Assembly: GCA_030295235.1 (NCBI GenBank)
Contig: AP026132.1
Span: 1,115,501 to 1,179,500 of the forward strand
Source: Fistulifera solaris
Lineage: Eukaryota > Bacillariophyta > Bacillariophyceae > Naviculales > Stauroneidaceae
Length of the DNA stretch: 64,000 nt
Reading direction: 5' to 3'
Each line of letters begins with the position of its first letter. The first letter of the stretch is position 1. This document shows, one piece after another, positions 1 to 10,202 of the stretch. The notes below the pieces were generated by a model that was not told where the DNA came from, ran no database searches, and worked only from the letters and a program-made list of their open reading frames with translations. Made by a program: the position numbers and the translations under genes.

Positions 1-2
1 TT

Positions 3-101
3 CTTTACCGGGATGAAGATGGTGCGGTTGGGGTGGACATTGATCTCATCAATGACGTTCGGGAGCAGAATGGAGGTGGTGGCGAGCCTCTATTGGAGTA
101 A
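3..101 (+). CDS. 3' end of an upstream gene (partial)
   Basis: An open frame enters from the left edge and reads 32 codons (LYRDEDGAVGVDIDLIND... ending GGGGEPLLE) to TAA at 99-101. The composition, acidic then Gly-rich and closing PLLE, looks like a real C-terminus, and the frame is compatible with a plus-strand gene whose body lies outside the window. No family can be named from so short a piece. It would be convergent with the membrane protein gene that ends at 480. Confidence 0.4.
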   Translation, partial: LYRDEDGAVGVDIDLINDVREQNGGGGEPLLE

Positions 102-479
102 GGCATCGTTCCAATCCTTTGAATGGATGGCCTCAACGTCAGAAATTGCTTAAGGAACGAGCGAAAAACGAATTGAAGAGATCTCGGAACCCATTATCAT
201 ACTTTCAACTTTGGCGGATCGACTCGACATAGCGAAACAGGAATGCTGTTGAAGTAGGCAAAACTGTGTTAGGAAGCTTGATAAATTGGTTGCTGTTTGC
301 AAAATGTATCAGCTTTCGCGAATCATACTTATGTACTAGTGCTAACATTAGATTGAAGAGTTTGCAGGCTACACGAACGTTCCGCTGGAAGAAGCGAATG
401 TTTACTTGCTCATGAAACGTAGCTAAAACAAAGCACTGAGCTAGTATTCCGAATATCGTGGTTATATTAGTAGTGGCGA
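102..479. other. Convergent intergenic spacer
   Basis: Between the 3' end of the edge gene and the 3' end of the minus-strand membrane protein gene. A 92-codon minus-strand frame exists here (205-483) but has no recognisable domain. I see no repeat or RNA gene. Confidence 0.4.
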
Positions 480-1655
480 TCACTCGGAGACCAGTCGCAC
501 AGTTGATGCCCCGCCGTGCTGGAAAGGCCGAGGATGAGCATCAAAGTTAGGGGCATCCGGAAAATAAATTTGCCGAAGTTGAAGTAAATCAGGAACCAAG
601 TCGCGAATAAGCAGTTGCTCTATGTATATTCCATCCAAAACGCTCCCCGGCACAAAAGGGTCTTCCAACTGATAGATTGCTTCGAACAGGCTCGTTAATG
701 CTAAGGATGTGATCACCGCAAAGGCTATCCCTGTGCCCAGTGAATTGAGCTCATGCGCTACTTGAGCGTAAAAGGGTGCATAAAAAGGTGGTAAAAAGAT
801 GGAAAACAAGCGAGAAAAGCTCCGTAGTGCCTGCGGTGTTCGGTAGTTTTTGATCATGCGCAATCTCTCAAAGTATTGCAAGGATTCTCGCTCCCATTGA
901 CGAATACGCGAGGACTCATTCCCCGGCATACCTTCCCGTTTGAGTACTTCACAACATTGCGAAAGCTTGGCATATCGTGCATTCATTGATCGGAAACTAT
1001 TTGTTGCTTTCGATAGAATCAACTTGGCTTCATTTTGATATAGGGGAAATATCTTGTGCCGAGCACGCGAACACGTCGGCAATGTCAAATAGTGCGTCGT
1101 ATCGGAAGCAATACCGAACAACTGTTCAAGGACGGCATCCGAATGTTTCCTCCAATCGACATTTGACTGCGCTCGACCCGACGGCTTCGGTTTGGAATCC
1201 CAATCCCAACTAGCGTGTGCTATGTACATTTGCAACAAAGTAGCCCGCAAATTTCCCAAATCGCGTAAAGCGTTTTCTCGCCTCCTAAAAGCCATACTGA
1301 TGACGGCAGTAATAGGAGTGACGACAGCGAAGGAAAGAAGGACCCAATTCATGATGTTGCCATTAAATTCGTCCATCTCTTCTGTTGCTCGATGGACATA
1401 AAGGGTCAAAGCAACACTCAGGGCAATGCTAATAAGGGATTCAATGGAAATGAGATAGAGAAGAAAGATAGTCAGCGACGCGAGAGAGTTCACTACGACC
1501 AAGTAAGCTGCTCGGCCGAGAGACGATGACGATTCGCCCCTGCGGCTTTCCGTCGCAGCGTTTTCGTCGATCGCACCATGATACGATTGCGCAATGTGTT
1601 CGACGGTTTCGTACGGCTTGGAGCTGCGATCCACTTCTTTCGGTAATGATGTCAT
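480..1655 (-). CDS. Multi-pass membrane protein, bestrophin-like architecture
   Basis: A 391-residue protein with an unbroken frame and an ATG at 1655. Hydrophobic segments lie near residues 48-90 (two adjacent spans), 103-122, about 275-297 (RLFSIFLPPFYAPFY) and 303-325 (GTGIAFAVITSLALTSLFE). A long charged soluble stretch (about 123-270) lies between them. The second hydrophobic pair, followed by a Glu-Asp-Pro-Phe motif (LEDPFV) and a short cytosolic tail, recalls the layout of bestrophin or other RFP-TM anion channels and of an uncharacterised diatom membrane family, but I do not see a diagnostic bestrophin signature. The function is unassigned; an ion-transport role is inference only. The 5' side faces the 205-bp repeat array, so its promoter may lie within or next to that array. 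Confidence 0.7.
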   Translation of the reverse strand: MTSLPKEVDRSSKPYETVEHIAQSYHGAIDENAATESRRGESSSSLGRAAYLVVVNSLASLTIFLLYLISIESLISIALSVALTLYVHRATEEMDEFNGNIMNWVLLSFAVVTPITAVISMAFRRRENALRDLGNLRATLLQMYIAHASWDWDSKPKPSGRAQSNVDWRKHSDAVLEQLFGIASDTTHYLTLPTCSRARHKIFPLYQNEAKLILSKATNSFRSMNARYAKLSQCCEVLKREGMPGNESSRIRQWERESLQYFERLRMIKNYRTPQALRSFSRLFSIFLPPFYAPFYAQVAHELNSLGTGIAFAVITSLALTSLFEAIYQLEDPFVPGSVLDGIYIEQLLIRDLVPDLLQLRQIYFPDAPNFDAHPRPFQHGGASTVRLVSE

Positions 1656-1789
1656 GATAAAAGACGATTAGAAAGACACTAATACATCATTGCGAAAACA
1701 GGAGAACGGGTATCATGTCGCAATCACTTTCATCGAACGGCGCAGAAAAAACTGAAAATGGCCTTTTACTGCGGAAATAAAAATGAGAG

Positions 1790-3720
1790 GCCGCGAACAG
1801 GAAGGCAAGACAGAAATTCTGTGGTGGTCCAGAAAATCTGGACCAGCTTGTTGATCTTACCAAAACGCTGCGGACATTCCAGAAATATAGGTACAGGGTA
1901 CCAGGTATTTAGGATCTTGACGACGGCCAGTAGCAGTGAGCGTTCCAGAGCTTCTGAACACGTCGTTTTCGATCAGAACGAAAGAAAGTGCTTGTTCCAA
2001 ATATTCTGGAAAAGTTACTTCTGTCATACAGAATATCTGTAGTGGTCCAGAAATTCTGGACCATTTTATTGGATCCTACCGAAATGCTGTGCACGCTCCA
2101 ATAATTTCAAAGAGGGTATTTGGGGTCCTAACCAAAGCCGGTGAGCGTTCCAGAGCCTTTGAACACGGTGTTTTCGATCAGAGCGAAAGAAAGTACTAAT
2201 TCCAGATATTCTGGAAAAGTTTCTTTTGTCATACAGAATTTCTGTAGTTGTCCAGAAATTCTGGACCAGTTTTTGGATCCTACCGAAATGCTGTGCACGT
2301 TCCAAACAATTTCAGAGAAGGTGTTTGGTATCATAACGAAAGCTGGGGAGCGTTTTAAAGCTTCTGAACACGTTGTTCTTGATCAGAACGAAAGAAAGTG
2401 CTAATTCCAGATATTCTGGAAAAGTTTCTTTTGTCATACAGAATTTCTGTAGTGGTCCAGAAATTCTGGACCAGTTTTTGGATCCTACCGAAATGCTGTG
2501 CACGCTCCAATAATTTCAAAGAGGGTATTTGGGATCGTAACGAAAGCCGGTAAGCGTTTTAAAGCTTCTGAACACGTTGTTCTTGATCAGAACGAAAGAA
2601 AGTGCATGTTCCAGATATTCTGGTGTTTGGGATCGTAACGAAAGCCGGTGAGCGTTTTAAAGCTTCTGAACATGGTGTTTTCGATCAGAACGAAAGAAAG
2701 TGCATGTTCCAGATATTCTGGAAAAGTTTCTTTTGTCATACAGAATTTCTGTAGTTGTCCAGAAATTCTGGACCAGTTTTTGGATCCTACCGAAATGCTG
2801 TGCACGTTCCAAACAATTTCAGAGAAGGTGTTTGGTATCATAACGAAAGCTGGGGAGCGTTCCAGAGCTTCTGAACACGTTGTTCTTGATCAGAACGAAA
2901 GAAAGTGCTAATTCCAGATATTCTGGAAAAGTTTCTTTTGTCATACAGAATTTCTGTAGCTGTCCAGAAATTCTGGACCAGTTTTTGGATCCTACCGAAA
3001 TGCTGTGCACGTTCCAAACAATTTCAGAAAAGGTATTTGGGATCGTAACGAAAGCCGGTGAGCGTTTTAAAGCTTCTGAACATGGTGTTTTCGATCAGAA
3101 CGAAAGAAAGTGCTAATTCCAGATATTCTGGAAAAGTTACTTCTGTCATACAGAATATCTGTAGTGGTCCAGAAATTCTGGACCATTTTATTGGATCCTA
3201 CCGAAATGCTGTGCACGCTCCAATAATTTCAAAGAGGGTATTTGGGGTCCTAACCAAAGCCGGTGAGCGTTCCAGAGCCTTTGAACACGGTGTTTTCGAT
3301 CAGAGCGAAAGAAAGTACTAATTCCAGATATTCTGGAAAAGTTTCTTTTGTCATACAGAATTTCTGTAGTTGTCCAGAAATTCTGGACCAGTTTTTGGAT
3401 CCTACCGAAATGCTGTGCACGTTCCAAACAATTTCAGAGAAGGTGTTTGGTATCATAACGAAAGCTGGGGAGCGTTCCATAGCTTCTGAACACGTTGTTC
3501 TTGATCAGAACGAAAGAAAGTGCACGTTCCAGATATTCTGGAAATGTTACTTCTGTCATACAGAATTTCTGTAGTGGTCCAGAAATTCTGGACCAGTTTT
3601 TGGATCCTACCGAAGTGCTGTGCACGCTCAATAACAATTCAGAGAGAAGGTGTTTGGGATCGTAACGAAAGCCAGTGAGCGTTCCGGAGCACTCTTGAAT
3701 AGCTGCTTTGGGTCAGACAG
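1790..3720. repeat. Array A: 205-bp tandem repeat with nested palindromes
   Basis: The landmark GTCCAGAAATTCTGGAC recurs at 2045, 2250, 2455, 2757, 2962, 3167, 3372 and 3577. Steps are exactly 205 bases, except one step of 302 (205+97, a partial extra copy). A degenerate first copy (GTCCAGAAAATCTGGAC) lies at 1827. Each unit carries several short palindromes in order: GTTCCAGAGCTTCTGAAC, TTCCAGATATTCTGGAA, ACAGAATTTCTGT and GTCCAGAAATTCTGGAC, followed by GGATCCTACCGAAATGC. Segments near 2016-2340 and 3138-3460 are nearly identical at an offset of 1122 (5x205+97), so a block of units was itself duplicated. The many 60-100 codon frames on both strands here are by-products of the repeat. From 3721 to 4070 the spacer is A/T-rich and I see nothing definite. 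Confidence 0.93.
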
Positions 3721-4070
3721 AAATTTAATTGACGTTCCAGTAAATCTGGAACCATCTATTATAGAACGACATTTAAAAGTTGTTCGGGGTTAGGCTTTAG
3801 CACAGAGCAACCAAAATCAGTCGGATGTCAAATTTGCATTACGAGGGGACTTGTTTATCAGCAATAACTACGGTAGTATAGATAAGTCGGGAGACGAGCG
3901 TTAAAAAAGAAAAAAAAACAATTCTGTTTCAGAGTAATTAGTGACGAGAGCAATTCAGATCGTCCTCGATTTAACCCTTCTTTACATTGTTTACAAAGTC
4001 CTCATCGCTCATCGAATAAAGACATTTCAGTTGATGTCATACAATGGACTCCGGGGTACAACTAGCTCAA

Positions 4071-4718
4071 CTAGCTGCTACCATTGTTTCGCTGCAAATG
4101 TTTCTTGTGCATCGTAATTTGCAGTCGTTTCGCTTCGTCGGGACGTATCTTGGCACCATTGTATCGACTGCGAGCTCCGGATGATTTGCGGTGATAAAAC
4201 TCCATCGCATCCGTTTCTCCTATTATATCATCGTCGTCTTCGTCTATTTTTCCCAATGACAGTAAATCACCGGTACTTTTGGCGCACCGTTGAATGGGTT
4301 CGACGACAAATTTCGGCTTAAAACGGAACGGCCGCAGCGTTGGCTGCAATTTCTCTTGTTGTGTCGTTGGTTGACTTTTCGTATCACTCGTCTTTTGCAA
4401 AATGGCATCGCGAAACGAAAGCGTCGACGACGCGACGGACCAGACCGACCGCGGCCCCGCCACCAGATCATAACTCGAGTCGTCATGACATTTCAGACAA
4501 GATTCTTCCTCGGGCACCGATTCCAAAATATCGTAGCGACTCAAATCAGGTGTTGAAAACGAGGAACTCAAAGATCGCGGTCGTCTCGGCACTTCAATCA
4601 TCACTGGCGGTTCTGACGATGATTCGGGCTCATCGGAGGCAATCAATTCCCAGTCGTCTGTGGATGCGTTGGTGTTCAGTGTCGGCCACTCTTCTTCTGT
4701 AGCAGTCATTTCTCCCAT
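4071..4718 (-). CDS. Orphan Ser/Asp-rich protein, probably diatom-specific
   Basis: An open frame of 215 residues starts at ATG 4718 (MGEMTATEEEWPTL); the frame stays open a little upstream but without an ATG. The N-terminal half is acidic and Ser/Pro-rich. A central motif SVASSTLSFRDAIL is flanked by low-complexity sequence, then comes a basic segment RPFRFKPKFVVEPIQRCAKS and an acidic run DEDDDDIIGETDAMEFYHRKSSG. The tail is strongly basic (RLQITMHKKHLQRN). No membrane span or signal peptide is visible. Codon structure and biased composition support coding. The SFRDA-type motif occurs in uncharacterised diatom proteins as far as I recall, but no function can be given. It is divergent from the C2-domain gene at 5140. 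Confidence 0.65.
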   Translation of the reverse strand: MGEMTATEEEWPTLNTNASTDDWELIASDEPESSSEPPVMIEVPRRPRSLSSSFSTPDLSRYDILESVPEEESCLKCHDDSSYDLVAGPRSVWSVASSTLSFRDAILQKTSDTKSQPTTQQEKLQPTLRPFRFKPKFVVEPIQRCAKSTGDLLSLGKIDEDDDDIIGETDAMEFYHRKSSGARSRYNGAKIRPDEAKRLQITMHKKHLQRNNGSS

Positions 4719-5139
4719 CTTGACGCGATCATGGACTTGTTGCAATACGTAAAGTTAGAATAGAATGATGAGTTTACTTGCGCTTATTATTTGAACGATG
4801 GGTAACAAAAAGTTTCATTCGCGAACCTCTCTTTGTTTTCGCTGGCGTCGAACAAAGACACGTTCTCGGAGAATGTAGTACGGAGTATCCAATAGAATGT
4901 AGTATCACCTCAAAGGTGGTCCGGCGTGACGCGACAAAACTTATTTAGGCCGGGAATGACGTAGCGACACGGACTACATAGCGTGAAACACTGTCACGTT
5001 TTCGTTTCGTCGCTTTTTCTTCGTTCGAAAAACTCACCATGGCCGTCGTTGCGTTGCTGTTTGATAGGACGGCATAATCTTCTCTTCCTCAACCATAAGT
5101 TAAAAGTTATTTCGTCTTTGTAACGCAAATTCGATAAGA
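4719..5139. promoter_or_regulatory. Divergent promoter region
   Basis: A spacer of 421 bases between two divergently transcribed genes (orphan protein, minus; C2 protein, plus). It contains a short direct repeat AGAATGTAGTA near 4870 and 4895. No other structure was recognised. Confidence 0.4.
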
Positions 5140-6479
5140 ATGCAAGAACCATCATCAACTTACGAAGCAACACAAGCACGACAACGAACACAGGCGCAAC
5201 CCGACAAGGTGCACTGGGACGGAGAAGTATCGTTTCGAGATCATCCGTATCGACAATTGCATCATCAAAGAGGGATTATTGGAGCATTTCGTATTCGGTT
5301 ATTGGAAGCATCAAATCTCAAACGATCGTACTGGTCTCCTTTGGCCCTTGGCCCGGTTAAATTGTTGGGTTTGAGCAAGGCACACGGCAATGTGTCCTCC
5401 TTTTGTTCGTTTTCCTTAGATACAACGTCCGCGTACGGCAATGACAGTCTAACGCCGTCCACCTCGCATCGCAAACCAGCACCGACGTCCAAACCTCCAC
5501 CGAAACGCCCCAGCGTGGTGTCACCCGTCATTCCGGAAAACAACAATCCGGTCTGGGATAATTTTCAATTTGATTTTCCGCTTAGAAAAGGATTCATGAC
5601 ACAGGATGGGATGCGGTTGCTATTGACCGTTCGAGTCAATGAAGATTCGACTCCAGTCGAAACCCTCATGCCCGGTGGATCCTCGGATGGTGACGCGCGA
5701 TTGCTTGGAATGGGCAGTCTCGACATTACCGATCTTTGTTTGGGGTGTACTAGCGATGGCGATCCGGTACCGGGGGTGATCGATGCGTGGATTCCCATTT
5801 CTTTGCCGAACAAAGATCGTATGCCGGTGACAAATGAAAACGAGGACTCGAATGTAACAGCATCCTCCGAGTCATCGACGGGGATGGTTCGCGTCTTGGT
5901 ATCGTACGGACCGTCCGGATTGGAACCACACGAAAAAGACATTGTAGCCTTGGAAGCCTTTGCCCGTCGCAATCCATCCGCATCGTCCTGTCGACCCTTC
6001 TCTCGCCTCTCCGGCCACTGACGGTCGTCGAACGGCGAGGCGCTTTTCTGCTCTGTGAATACAGTCTTTCCGATCATGGACGGAAAAAGGGGTTCGTTCG
6101 CTTGCATCGGAACTCGGTCTTTGTCATTGAACGACAAAATCTGGCGGATGCGGCACACAATTTAGCACTCTTACCATTCGATGTCATGATGTCAACGCCC
6201 ATTGGACGAGCGAGTGCGCAAGCGTTGGGTCCCGTGGGGGCCGCCGGCAAAGAACTATTGATGCCGGCACTGCTTTCTTTGAAATTGCTGTGGGTGGCGG
6301 CACGTACGACGACGTTGGCGGGTCTCTCCGGAGCACAAGCCTTGGGCTCGACGTTGTGGCAAGAAGGATCAACGAGTTTGACGGCGAGTCATCACAGCGA
6401 TAGTAATTTGTCGCTGCGAGGTCATGATCATTATCGAAACCATCGCGATGGCGCTCTTTCCCAATTCGCTCAACTTTAA
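5140..6479 (+). CDS. C2-domain protein (frame break near 5997)
   Basis: Starts at ATG 5140 (MQEPSSTYEA). Residues about 45-240 look like a C2-type lipid or calcium binding domain: a first strand GAFRIRLLEASNL, a long insertion with Ser/Pro-rich sequence, then NNPVWDNFQFDFPL (the classic NPxWNE-like C2 segment), MRLLLTVRVNED and LGMGSLDITDL. A C-terminal domain follows in another frame: LTVVERRGAFLLCEYSL, GRKKGFVRLHRNSVFVIERQN, then an Ala/Leu-rich tail ending at 6479. The frames join if one C is added to CCC at 5995-5997, giving 446 residues. The sequence on both sides is well formed, so I read this as one gene with a one-base deletion, not two genes. Likely role: membrane-associated adaptor; the substrate is unknown. 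Confidence 0.8.
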
Positions 6480-6956
6480 TAGGTGCTGATAGTTCTGTTG
6501 AGACCAGTGAATATTTTAATAGGAATTGCTTTATGTAATAAGCAGTTATACACATACTTCAAATCGGCTTTTGCCAGTGAATAAAACGCATTGCGCTTGC
6601 TACGGTATTATCTGATTACCAGCCAAAAGTTTGTTACAAGTTGATAGCTCGTATCGCCATTTATAAATAATAATGCAAGTGTTGTTTCTGAAAGTAACAA
6701 GTGCATTTGACCATGTTCTCGTCCTCGCCAGCATAGCATGCCTTTTGAAAGAGGGAGTCGTCTACAGAAAATTGTTACCCTGTTTCTGGACGATAGCGTC
6801 TGCAAATTCTCTGTCAATTTCAAATCGTCTTACACTAAGAAAAAAATACGCATTTCATCAATTTCACTAGACATCTCTATTAACGTGACCAAGCTATATC
6901 ATTATCATTCACTGCAGCGCAGAAAAAAACACAACTCGTCGGACGTCTCGAAATGT
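6480..6956. other. Convergent intergenic spacer
   Basis: A/T-rich spacer between the 3' ends of the C2 gene and the cyclophilin gene. No repeat, RNA gene or credible protein recognised. Confidence 0.4.
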
Positions 6957-7933
6957 TTAAAGCTGACCACAGTTATCAATGACGACCTTGGCCTTGGTGG
7001 TACCACTGCTGGATCCAACCCCTTCGATGGCGCGGACGACATCCATGCCTTCGACCACAGAGCCAAAGACGACGTGCTTGCCGTCCAACCACGAGGTCTG
7101 GGCCGTGCAGATGAACTGAGAAAGGAAGAGGAGTGTATGAGGCCAAAGCAACAATAATGACAGCGAATCTCCACGCATCTCATTTACTTACAAACTGCGA
7201 TCCGTTGGTGCCAGGACCGGCGTTGGCCATGCTGAGAATACCCGGGCCAGTGTGCGTCAATTTGAAGTTCTCATCGGGGAATTTTCTACATGATTCGAGT
7301 GAGAAAGAGTCAACTGTGAGAAAGACAAAGCCATCACAGCAAGCCACGAAGCATGTAATGAATTAATCTCAGCACTTACCCTCCGTAGATCGACTTTCCA
7401 CCAGTACCGTTGTGGTTGGTGAAATCTCCTCCCTAGAAAAGTTTTAGAGAAGAACGAAAATGAGAACTCTGAGAAAGTCGCCTTGATTTGATATCGATTA
7501 CAACTTGATACTGTACTTACCTGGCACATGAAACCGGGGATCACTGCATTCATTGCAGATGGAAAGTGGATCGAAGATGAGAAGAAGGAGTAAACGAAAG
7601 ATTCATATTCATAGGCTCATCGAGAACGTACCGCGGTGAAAGCTAGAACCCTTGTATCCGAATCCTGGTTCTCCAGTGCAAAGCTGACGGAAGTTTTCCG
7701 CCGTCTTGGGAACAATATCGGCGCGAAGTTCCATAACAATGCGACCGACGGGCTTGCCGCCTACCGACATATCAAAGAAGACTTTGGGGTTGGACCTAAG
7801 AAGAGAGACATTAAGCGCAACGTGAGTGAGACGACGATACGCAAGCGTATTCGAAACGACACGGAGGAAGTAAAACAAAGTACCGTGCAGCGCAAAGCAC
7901 TGCCACAACAAGCTGCCCTGTCGTAACTTACAT
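6957..7933 (-). CDS. Cyclophilin A-type peptidyl-prolyl isomerase, six exons, start codon split by an intron
   Basis: Exons on the minus strand: 7932-7933, 7632-7795, 7521-7543, 7380-7432, 7192-7285 and 6957-7115. All junctions are GT..AG and together give 164 residues, the usual length of cytosolic cyclophilin. The product begins [20 protein letters not shown] and contains [31 protein letters not shown] and [10 protein letters not shown]. The catalytic Arg ([10 protein letters not shown]), the Phe/Met/Gln of the active site, and the Trp and His that line the cyclosporin pocket are present. No targeting peptide is seen, so it is probably cytosolic and acts on prolyl bonds of client proteins. 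The first intron (7796-7931, 136 bases) falls inside the initiation codon: AT ends exon 1 and G begins exon 2. One exon is only 23 bases. Confidence 0.95.
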
Positions 7934-8465
7934 GATGCTTGATAACAAAGTCAAGTTAACAACAGGATATTGTGTAATGAGAAAAGATCCGATACAATGA
8001 ATCGACCAGCTGTTTTGTTGCGCGCGTCCCTTTTGTTGTGTCGCTTGGAATGACCGTTGGTCGACTCCGCCGAAATCTTCGGTGACCTGACAGACTACAC
8101 TAGTTGGCCTATAGTCAAAGGCTTCCGCTACACCTCCTCTCACAGTCAACGGATCTGACGTAACAGAGCCAACAAGATCTTTCGATTTCCACGAAGATCC
8201 GAGGAGACGTGTGAAGGACAGAAAAAGTAATCTACATTATTTTGTACAGTGGAAAGGTATGCGGTTTTCACACGTATGTAATGTATATTGATGCGACATT
8301 ACTTTAAACTCCACGAGGCTAATTTAGTACTGGTATGGCTCGTCGCCGCATTCGTCGTCGTCGCCACAAAAAGACAAAACAGAATACAGATTCTGGTTGC
8401 GATTAGACCTATTACAAATTACAAAACCTTCCACAATCAATTAATTACAGCCACTAGTTCTTGAG
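7934..8465. promoter_or_regulatory. Divergent promoter of cyclophilin and acireductone dioxygenase genes
   Basis: A spacer of 532 bases containing the 5' flanks and leaders of two divergent housekeeping genes. I see no repeat or distinctive element. Confidence 0.4.
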
Positions 8466-9298
8466 ATGCCTACAACGACAGAACCAGAAAGCAAAAAGCT
8501 GAAAATGGACGACTATCCCATGTCCCCCGATACGGAATGGCCCGATGCGTGGCTCATGCCCGATCAAGTCGAAGATCAATGTGCACCCAATCGACTCGAG
8601 CCCAACGTGCCCGTTTCCGCCGAGCAAATGCGTGATTTGGGAATCTGTTACTGGAAAATGGAAGATGTCGACAATTACGATTATCCCATAAAGGCGATTC
8701 CGTGGGATCCGAAGGACGCCAAAGATCCGAAGTTGCAAGCATTGCGCGACGCTCGAGGATACTCGTATGCCGATATTATTACCGTACATCCAGATCATCT
8801 TCCCGATTTTGACCTGAAAATCAAGGCTTTTTTTGAAGAGCACATTCATGATGCGGTAAGTAGTTCCTGGAGAAGAACTATGGAAAAATTTTCTTGTTTT
8901 TCTACCGCTCACATTATCGATTACAGGAAGAAATTCGTTACATTGTCGGCGGTTCCGGATACTTTGATGTTCGCAACAAGGAAGACAAGTGGGTGCGCGT
9001 GCATGTCAAGAAGGGTGATCTAATGACGCTCCCCGAGGGAATTTACCATCGTACGTTTGCTGCATTTTGTTATTTGCTATTGTTAAACTCCGTTAATCTC
9101 AATATTCTTTTGCTTGACCCACACTCGACAGGATTTACATGCGACGAAGATCACATGATCCACGCCATGCGATTGTTCATCGGACAGCCTGTTTGGACGC
9201 CTTTCAATCGTCCACAAGAAGATCACCCCTCGCGCAAAAAGTACGCCGAATTGTTTTTGGCGAATGAAGAAAAGAAGGAAGACGGCGACACTAATTAG
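8466..9298 (+). CDS. ADI1: Acireductone dioxygenase
   Basis: Three exons (8466-8855, 8927-9050, 9132-9298) encode 226 residues. The enzyme oxidises the acireductone intermediate of the methionine salvage pathway, giving the 2-keto acid precursor of methionine plus formate (Fe form). The cupin metal site is visible: EEHIHDAEEIRYIVGGSGYFDVR supplies two His and a Glu, and EGIYHRFTCDE supplies the third His. WVRVHVKKGDLMTLP is the conserved cupin strand between them. Introns of 71 and 81 bases have GTAAGT and GTACGT donors. The N-terminal 20 residues are a short charged extension (SKKLKMDD) without an obvious targeting signal; a cytosolic location is inferred. The frame is intact. Confidence 0.96.
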
Positions 9299-9613
9299 AC
9301 TTATTTGTGAACAAGTCTTTTCATTTAGGCACAAATGGTACAATGTCAAGACGTCAATACACGTGTCAAGACATTAAATTAAGAATAACCACCGATAGGT
9401 TTACCGCGCTACACTTTATTTTTGATCGTAATCTAACGAACCTGGTACTGTATCGATGAATTATGTGACTTGCTTTAAAGTCACTTGAATTGAGAGATAA
9501 AACGATTTCGGGTTGCGTTGCAGCATTACATTCCGAAGAAATCGATTGTGGTCAATCTATTCTCTATCAACAACGCAATGAAGCCATGTTACCCTGCCTC
9601 CTCCAAGAAAAGT
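9299..9613. other. Convergent intergenic spacer
   Basis: Spacer of 315 bases between the 3' ends of ADI1 and the minus-strand plastid protein. Nothing recognised. Confidence 0.4.
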
Positions 9614-10202
9614 CTAATCTGAAACAACCTCCACTTCATGGGTGTCAAAGTGCATCAGAAAGGCTGCCGGCGCATCATAACCCTCTCCGGTGTGCGATCC
9701 CGGCGTGAATTTGACTTGAATGGGAAAGTTCGCACTCACTTCATCGACATTGTATAATTTGCTGACGACACCCCGCAGTCCCACAGGCAACAACAAGCAC
9801 CGCCGTCCGATAGGTAGACTCTCACTTGTATCGGGAACAAATTCTTTTTGCTCATTGAAGGCTCCCTTCGCTTTGGGGGGAAATCTGGTAGGCTTCCAAT
9901 CCCTCGACCGCGATTCGCACTATCGCACCGACAGTGATGACTTGTCCTTTCGCGTCTAGAACGGGTGCTATTTCGGTCGTCGGTTCTTGTTTTTGTGTTC
10001 CGTCGACAAAGAAAGAACCTGCCATGGCAGTGGATCGGTGCACGAGGCTATTTGCCCTGTATTTGCCGTTGTGAGTCACCGGCGAGAAAGCAGTCACTGA
10101 ATTCGAACAGGAGTCAAACGCCCATAGCAGTAAAGTCAATTGTGAAAAGAGGCATATCCATCTCCTTGTTTGATGCCATTTTGTTGTTGTACTTAACGAC
10201 AT
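9614..10202 (-). CDS. Plastid-targeted conserved protein (frame break near 9884)
   Basis: ATG at 10202 opens a bipartite presequence: hydrophobic RWICLFSQLTLLLWAF followed by the Phe motif SVTAFSPV, the ASAF-like cleavage site of diatom plastid precursors. The mature part has VITVGAIVRIAVEGLEAYQ, then in a shifted frame FPPKAKGAFNEQKEFVP, GRRCLLLPVGLRGVVSKLY and NVDEVSANFPIQVKFTPG, ending FLMHFDTHEVEVVSD. The frames join by removing one base (or adding two) at the T/C run near 9875-9884, giving about 195 residues. The beta-rich body with LPVGLRGVV looks like a small SH3-type barrel conserved in plastids and cyanobacteria. I cannot name the family or its function. The divergent neighbour is also a plastid protein. 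Confidence 0.75.

Noticed and set aside
205-483. Minus-strand frame of 92 codons downstream of the bestrophin-like gene
   Set aside because: No domain and located in a convergent spacer; probably chance.
1758-3637. About 17 open frames of 60-103 codons on both strands, many repeating the same peptide
   Set aside because: They follow the 205-bp DNA repeat and its palindromes, occur on both strands and carry no domain; they are by-products of the array.
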